From assembly GCA_016219145.1 (NCBI GenBank), contig JACRCG010000346.1, positions 1 through 9,217 on the forward strand: a stretch of DNA of 9,217 nucleotides, given 5' to 3'. Below, piece by piece: positions 6,650 to 9,217 of the stretch. Position 1 is the stretch's first letter, and each line of letters starts with the position of its first letter. A program made the translations under genes and the position numbers. Below the pieces are notes generated by a model that made no database searches, was not told where the DNA came from, and worked only from the letters and a program-made list of their open reading frames with translations. The DNA is from Deltaproteobacteria bacterium (GTDB taxonomy: Bacteria; Desulfobacterota; Desulfuromonadia; Geobacterales; Pseudopelobacteraceae).

Positions 6650-6679
6650 TTTATAGCAGGTTATGCTACTGTTTGTCCC
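6650..6679 (-). promoter_or_regulatory. Possible promoter of uvsE
   Basis: On the minus strand, GGGACA (6674-6679) is followed 18 bases later by TATAAA (6650-6655). The -10 matches five of six and the -35 four of six consensus bases. The leader would be about 40 bases. An inverted repeat lies between the two elements. Consensus match only. Confidence 0.45.
6654..6668. repeat. Inverted repeat TAGCA-N5-TGCTA, operator-like
   Basis: TAGCA (6654-6658) and its exact complement TGCTA (6664-6668) are separated by five bases. The repeat sits in the spacer of the proposed uvsE promoter and about 95 bases upstream of the divergent kinase-like gene, a usual place for a repressor site. Five-base arms can arise by chance, so this is tentative. 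It is not followed by a T-run, so it is not a terminator. Confidence 0.35.
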
Positions 6680-6750
6680 GACTTTGTGTAGTGCAGCCTG
6701 TATCCAATATCTGAAACTGTTGAAATGTCCAATGTGCCCAAAGTAACAGG

Positions 6751-6757
6751 AAGGAGG
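6751..6757 (+). promoter_or_regulatory. Ribosome binding site of the cytidylate-kinase-like gene
   Basis: AAGGAGG five bases before the ATG at 6763, close to the ideal anti-16S match; it suggests efficient translation and fixes the start. No convincing promoter for this gene was found in 6603-6750. Confidence 0.85.
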
Positions 6758-6762
6758 CCACC

Positions 6763-7500
6763 ATGCCGGAAAATTTACTGATACCATCGGTTGATCTTAG
6801 AATCGGCTCACTGGAGGAGTATAACCGCAGACAGAAAGAGAAAGCTGCGAAGCATCACAGAAAATCCAGACCACGCCCATGTATCACTATCTCACGTGAA
6901 TTCGGATGTGAAGGGTACATCGTTGCCGAAAGGCTGCGTGAGATTATGATGCAAAAAACAGGCGATGAATGGGTGCTGATAGACAAGGCCATCCTTGAGG
7001 AAGTGGCGCGACGTCATAATATTTCTGAAGAACTCCTGCAGACCCTGGGGAAAAACAATCAGATCCTCAAGGAGGTACTGGCAACCTTCTCGCCGCGCTG
7101 GAAGAGCGATCATGATTATTTCCGGCTTCTCTCACATCATATTCTGGCACTGGCCGAACAGGGCAATGTCATTATCGTTGGACTGGGCGGTGCGATCATA
7201 ACACGGCATATCGAGCATTCCTGCCATTTCAGGTTATATGGTTCCGAATCATTCAAGACCGCCACGCTGACACGCAGGCTGAACATAGGCGCTGAAGAAG
7301 CGGAAAAAGTAATGCACCGCCAGCAGAAGGAGCGTGATCATTTCAACAGGTTATTCCTCAATCATGATGGCCACGACCCGGCGCTCTACAACCTGCTCTT
7401 CAATAATGACCGTAACTCGGCTGAAAGAATAGCCGGTACGATTGCCGGCTATCTGGAAGCCGAACTTCACACCCGCCGTCACAAGGAAACCCCGGAATGA
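6763..7500 (+). CDS. Cytidylate kinase-like family protein
   Basis: A 245-residue protein of the cytidylate-kinase-like P-loop family (distinct from Cmk). Residues 1-38 are a charged, basic extension. The phosphate-loop region is CITISREFGCEGYIVAERL (40-58): it keeps the ISREFG lead of the family but reads GCEGY where members usually have GSGG, and it lacks the Walker A lysine of true kinases. Later blocks are NVIIVGLGGAII (135-146), TLTRRLNI, a KERDHFNRLF helix (189-198) and DPALYNLLFNNDR (205-217), which resembles the family's DPxxYDLVxNT motif. The true substrate is unknown; CMP kinase activity should not be assumed. It is the first gene of a plus-strand unit: its TGA overlaps the ATG of the rubredoxin-flavoprotein (ATGA), implying coupled translation. 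The function of that pairing is unclear. Confidence 0.82.
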   Translation: MPENLLIPSVDLRIGSLEEYNRRQKEKAAKHHRKSRPRPCITISREFGCEGYIVAERLREIMMQKTGDEWVLIDKAILEEVARRHNISEELLQTLGKNNQILKEVLATFSPRWKSDHDYFRLLSHHILALAEQGNVIIVGLGGAIITRHIEHSCHFRLYGSESFKTATLTRRLNIGAEEAEKVMHRQQKERDHFNRLFLNHDGHDPALYNLLFNNDRNSAERIAGTIAGYLEAELHTRRHKETPE

Positions 7501-8960
7501 AAACCTGGAAATGCGAAGTCTGCGGTTATATACACAATGGTGACAGAGCACCCGATTCCTGCCCAGCCTGCGGTGCTGATAAAGACTGTTTCAGCCCGTT
7601 CGAAATCATTACAGTTGACAGGGAACCGCTTACGGCCGGGGTCTGGCAGTGCGGTGTCTGCAATTATCTGCACCGGGCAGCAGTCCCCCCTTCGTCCTGC
7701 CCGGTCTGCAGCGCCACCGCCAGCCTGTTTTCTCCGCTGCATAGCCCTGATGCCGCTTATTCAGGGGATAATAGCATCAGCAGCATCGTCGTTCTCGGGG
7801 GCGGCATTGCCGGTTTGACCGCAGCCACAGAAGCACGTCGGCAATCACCGCACTCTGCAATCACCCTGGTTTCACGCGAGCGGGCGCTCCCCTACTACCG
7901 ACTCAACCTGACCCGTTTTCTGGCCGGTGACATAACGGAAGATGCATTGCAGATGCAATCGCAGCAGTGGTTTGAAGAGCAGAACATTGAATTTGTCTCC
8001 GCCGAGGCGACGTCAATTGACCGGGAACTGAAACTCGTCCACCTGCGAGACGGACGCCGGCTCGGCTATGACCGCCTGGTGCTGACGAACGGGGCGCACC
8101 CCTTTATTCCGCCTTTTCCCGGAGCCACGCGTAACGGCGTCAGTGTGCTGAGGACAATCGAAGATGCACGCTCCATCCTGCAGCGCCTGACCCCTGGAAT
8201 TCGCATTGTCTGTATCGGCGGCGGGCTGCTGGGACTGGAAACCGCCGGAGCTCTGTCCCGACAGGGAGCATCCGTCTCAGTCGTGGAGGGATTTTCTTCC
8301 CTGTTACCGAGACAACTCCCTCCGCGGGCGGGAGCTATTCTGCAACAGCGTCTTGAAACGCAGGGCTTGCAGGTACTCTGCGGCGAATCGGTCCGAGAGC
8401 TGGCCGGAGATGAAAGCGTACAAGGAGTTCTGCTGGAAAGCGGGAAACTGCTGCCGTCCGACCTGGTAATCGTAACCGCCGGAGTCCGGCCCAACAGTTA
8501 TCTGGCCAGGCAGGCCGGCCTGACGGTACACAGGGGCATCATAGTTGATGACCGGATGGTCAGCTCTGATCCGGCGATACTGGCAGCCGGCGATGTGACC
8601 GAACACCGCGGGACACTGTACGGAATCTGGCCGGCCGGGTATGCTCAGGGCATGGTGGCCGGCTGCAATGCCGGCGGCGGGAAAGCTGAATTCACCGGCC
8701 TGGCCCCATCAACAAGGATCAAAGTGCTTGACGTCGACCTGTTCAGCTGCGGCCAGATTCACCCAGAAGATGCCAGCACCACCCTGCATGAGCATGAATC
8801 AGACGGAGTGTATCGGGCATTATTCTGCCGTGACGGACAACTGGTCGGGGCCGTGTTGTACGGCGATACAAAAAATGCGGGATTTTTGAAAGACATTGTC
8901 GAAAGTGGCCGGCAGATATCGGAATTCCCGGGACTGGCGGAGCTGTTCCCTCAACTTTGA
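7497..8960 (+). CDS. Tandem-rubredoxin / FAD-dependent NAD(P)H oxidoreductase fusion
   Basis: A 487-residue three-part protein. Two rubrerythrin-type rubredoxin domains come first: Cys6/Cys9 with Cys22/Cys25, then Cys52/Cys55 with Cys68/Cys71, each CxxC-x12-CxxC and each expected to hold one iron (zinc is possible). From about residue 95 comes a pyridine-nucleotide-disulfide-type flavoprotein: FAD loop VVLGGGIAGLTAA (98-110), the LPYYRLNLTRFLAG block, NAD(P) loop CIGGGLLGLETAG (239-251), TAGVRPN (327-333) and the second FAD motif ILAAGDV (361-367). The C-terminal part (about 400-487) resembles the short NirB/NADH:rubredoxin-reductase interface domain, not the glutathione-reductase type. By family knowledge it should pass electrons from NAD(P)H through FAD to its own rubredoxins and on to an acceptor such as a rubrerythrin or flavodiiron protein; that acceptor is not in the window. 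It overlaps the kinase-like gene by ATGA, with AAGGA nine bases before the ATG. Confidence 0.9.
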   Translation: MKTWKCEVCGYIHNGDRAPDSCPACGADKDCFSPFEIITVDREPLTAGVWQCGVCNYLHRAAVPPSSCPVCSATASLFSPLHSPDAAYSGDNSISSIVVLGGGIAGLTAATEARRQSPHSAITLVSRERALPYYRLNLTRFLAGDITEDALQMQSQQWFEEQNIEFVSAEATSIDRELKLVHLRDGRRLGYDRLVLTNGAHPFIPPFPGATRNGVSVLRTIEDARSILQRLTPGIRIVCIGGGLLGLETAGALSRQGASVSVVEGFSSLLPRQLPPRAGAILQQRLETQGLQVLCGESVRELAGDESVQGVLLESGKLLPSDLVIVTAGVRPNSYLARQAGLTVHRGIIVDDRMVSSDPAILAAGDVTEHRGTLYGIWPAGYAQGMVAGCNAGGGKAEFTGLAPSTRIKVLDVDLFSCGQIHPEDASTTLHEHESDGVYRALFCRDGQLVGAVLYGDTKNAGFLKDIVESGRQISEFPGLAELFPQL

Positions 8961-8985
8961 TCGACTGGAAGCGGTGTAACAAGGT

Positions 8986-9217
8986 ATGACTTCTTTAATC
9001 GTAATAGGCGTCAGCTCCTGTCTTCTGGGCGAGCATGTCCGGTATGACGGCGGCCACAAACATGACCGTTATATTTCAGACACTCTGGGGCGCTTCTTCA
9101 GCTTTGTGCCGGTCTGCCCCGAAGTGGAGTGCGGTCTGCCGGTCCCTCGTGAGGCGATGCGACTGGAGGGTGACCCTGCCGCCCCACGTCTGATGACACG
9201 CACAACGCGCATCGACA
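8986..9217 (+). CDS. DUF523 (TudS/YbgA-type) protein, N-terminal fragment
   Basis: Cut by the right edge; 77 codons are visible. The protein begins MTSLIVIGVSSCLLGEHVRY and goes on with DGGHKHDRYI and VPVCPEVECGLPVPRE. The SSCLLG...VRYDGG and CPE...GLPxPRE motifs define DUF523; visible cysteines are 12, 44 and 49. DUF523 includes TudS, a [4Fe-4S] thiouracil desulfidase, and is often fused to DUF1722 (as in the YbgA group, often beside photolyase). Whether a DUF1722 domain follows cannot be seen. The ATG at 8986 fits the family N terminus, but the ribosome binding site is odd: AAGG lies one base before the ATG, too close to work well, so another GGAAGCGG stretch about 13 bases further up may serve. 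It follows the rubredoxin-flavoprotein by 25 bases with no terminator, so it is likely in the same operon. Confidence 0.85.
   Translation, partial: MTSLIVIGVSSCLLGEHVRYDGGHKHDRYISDTLGRFFSFVPVCPEVECGLPVPREAMRLEGDPAAPRLMTRTTRID

Noticed and set aside
6383..6787. 134-codon minus-strand open frame across the uvsE-kinase intergenic region
   Set aside because: It overlaps uvsE in another frame and the strong ribosome binding site of the kinase-like gene; its sequence is low in conserved features.
1..9217. Mobile element, CRISPR, toxin-antitoxin or defence system
   Set aside because: No transposase, integrase, direct-repeat array, small toxin pair or tRNA-flanked insertion was seen; base composition and codon style look even across the window.

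Overview
The window looks like a chromosomal segment from a Gram-negative, mid-50s % GC bacterium. The combination of a glutamate racemase gene next to a GerMN-domain gene, a cytidylate-kinase-like gene, a flavoprotein fused to two rubredoxins and a DUF523 gene points to the Geobacter / Desulfuromonadales lineage. That is inference from gene content, not a database match. The sequence is densely coded: 11 genes are supported, nine complete and two cut by the window edges. There is no mobile element, CRISPR array, tRNA or rRNA.

Layout. (1) Bases 1-1753, minus strand: murI (glutamate racemase, cell-wall D-glutamate), then a membrane-anchored GerMN protein, then the first 103 codons of a methionine synthase (metH). 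They are tightly spaced, with an ATGA overlap between the last two. (2) Bases 1754-1949: a divergent promoter region. (3) Bases 1950-3191, plus strand: glgC (ADP-glucose pyrophosphorylase), a stand-alone gene with a good sigma-70-type promoter and a strong ribosome binding site. (4) Bases 3204-4552, minus strand: a DUF1499 lipoprotein gene translationally coupled to a YbjT-like NAD(P)-binding SDR gene, convergent with glgC. (5) Bases 4683-5620, plus strand: a pyridoxamine-phosphate-oxidase-like flavin-barrel gene followed 14 bases later by a Blc-type lipocalin. (6) Bases 5670-6602, minus strand: uvsE, a UV-damage endonuclease. (7) Bases 6603-6762: a divergent promoter region with an inverted repeat inside the probable uvsE promoter. 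(8) Bases 6763-9217, plus strand: a cytidylate-kinase-like gene, a tandem-rubredoxin/FAD oxidoreductase fused in one chain (ATGA overlap), and the start of a DUF523 (TudS/YbgA-type) gene.

How the genes fit together. The left part is housekeeping (cell wall, methionine, glycogen). The right part has a loose theme of DNA, membrane and oxidative stress: uvsE directly repairs UV lesions. YbjT-like SDR, Blc lipocalin and DUF523/DUF1722 genes are, from general knowledge, recurrent neighbours of photolyase in other bacteria. The rubredoxin-flavoprotein fusion is a self-contained NAD(P)H-to-rubredoxin electron path of the kind used in O2/ROS detoxification by anaerobes. No clearly new defence or mobile system is visible. 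The observations most worth checking are the uvsE active-site substitution, the double-rubredoxin fusion and its coupling to a kinase-like gene, and the operator-like repeat upstream of uvsE.
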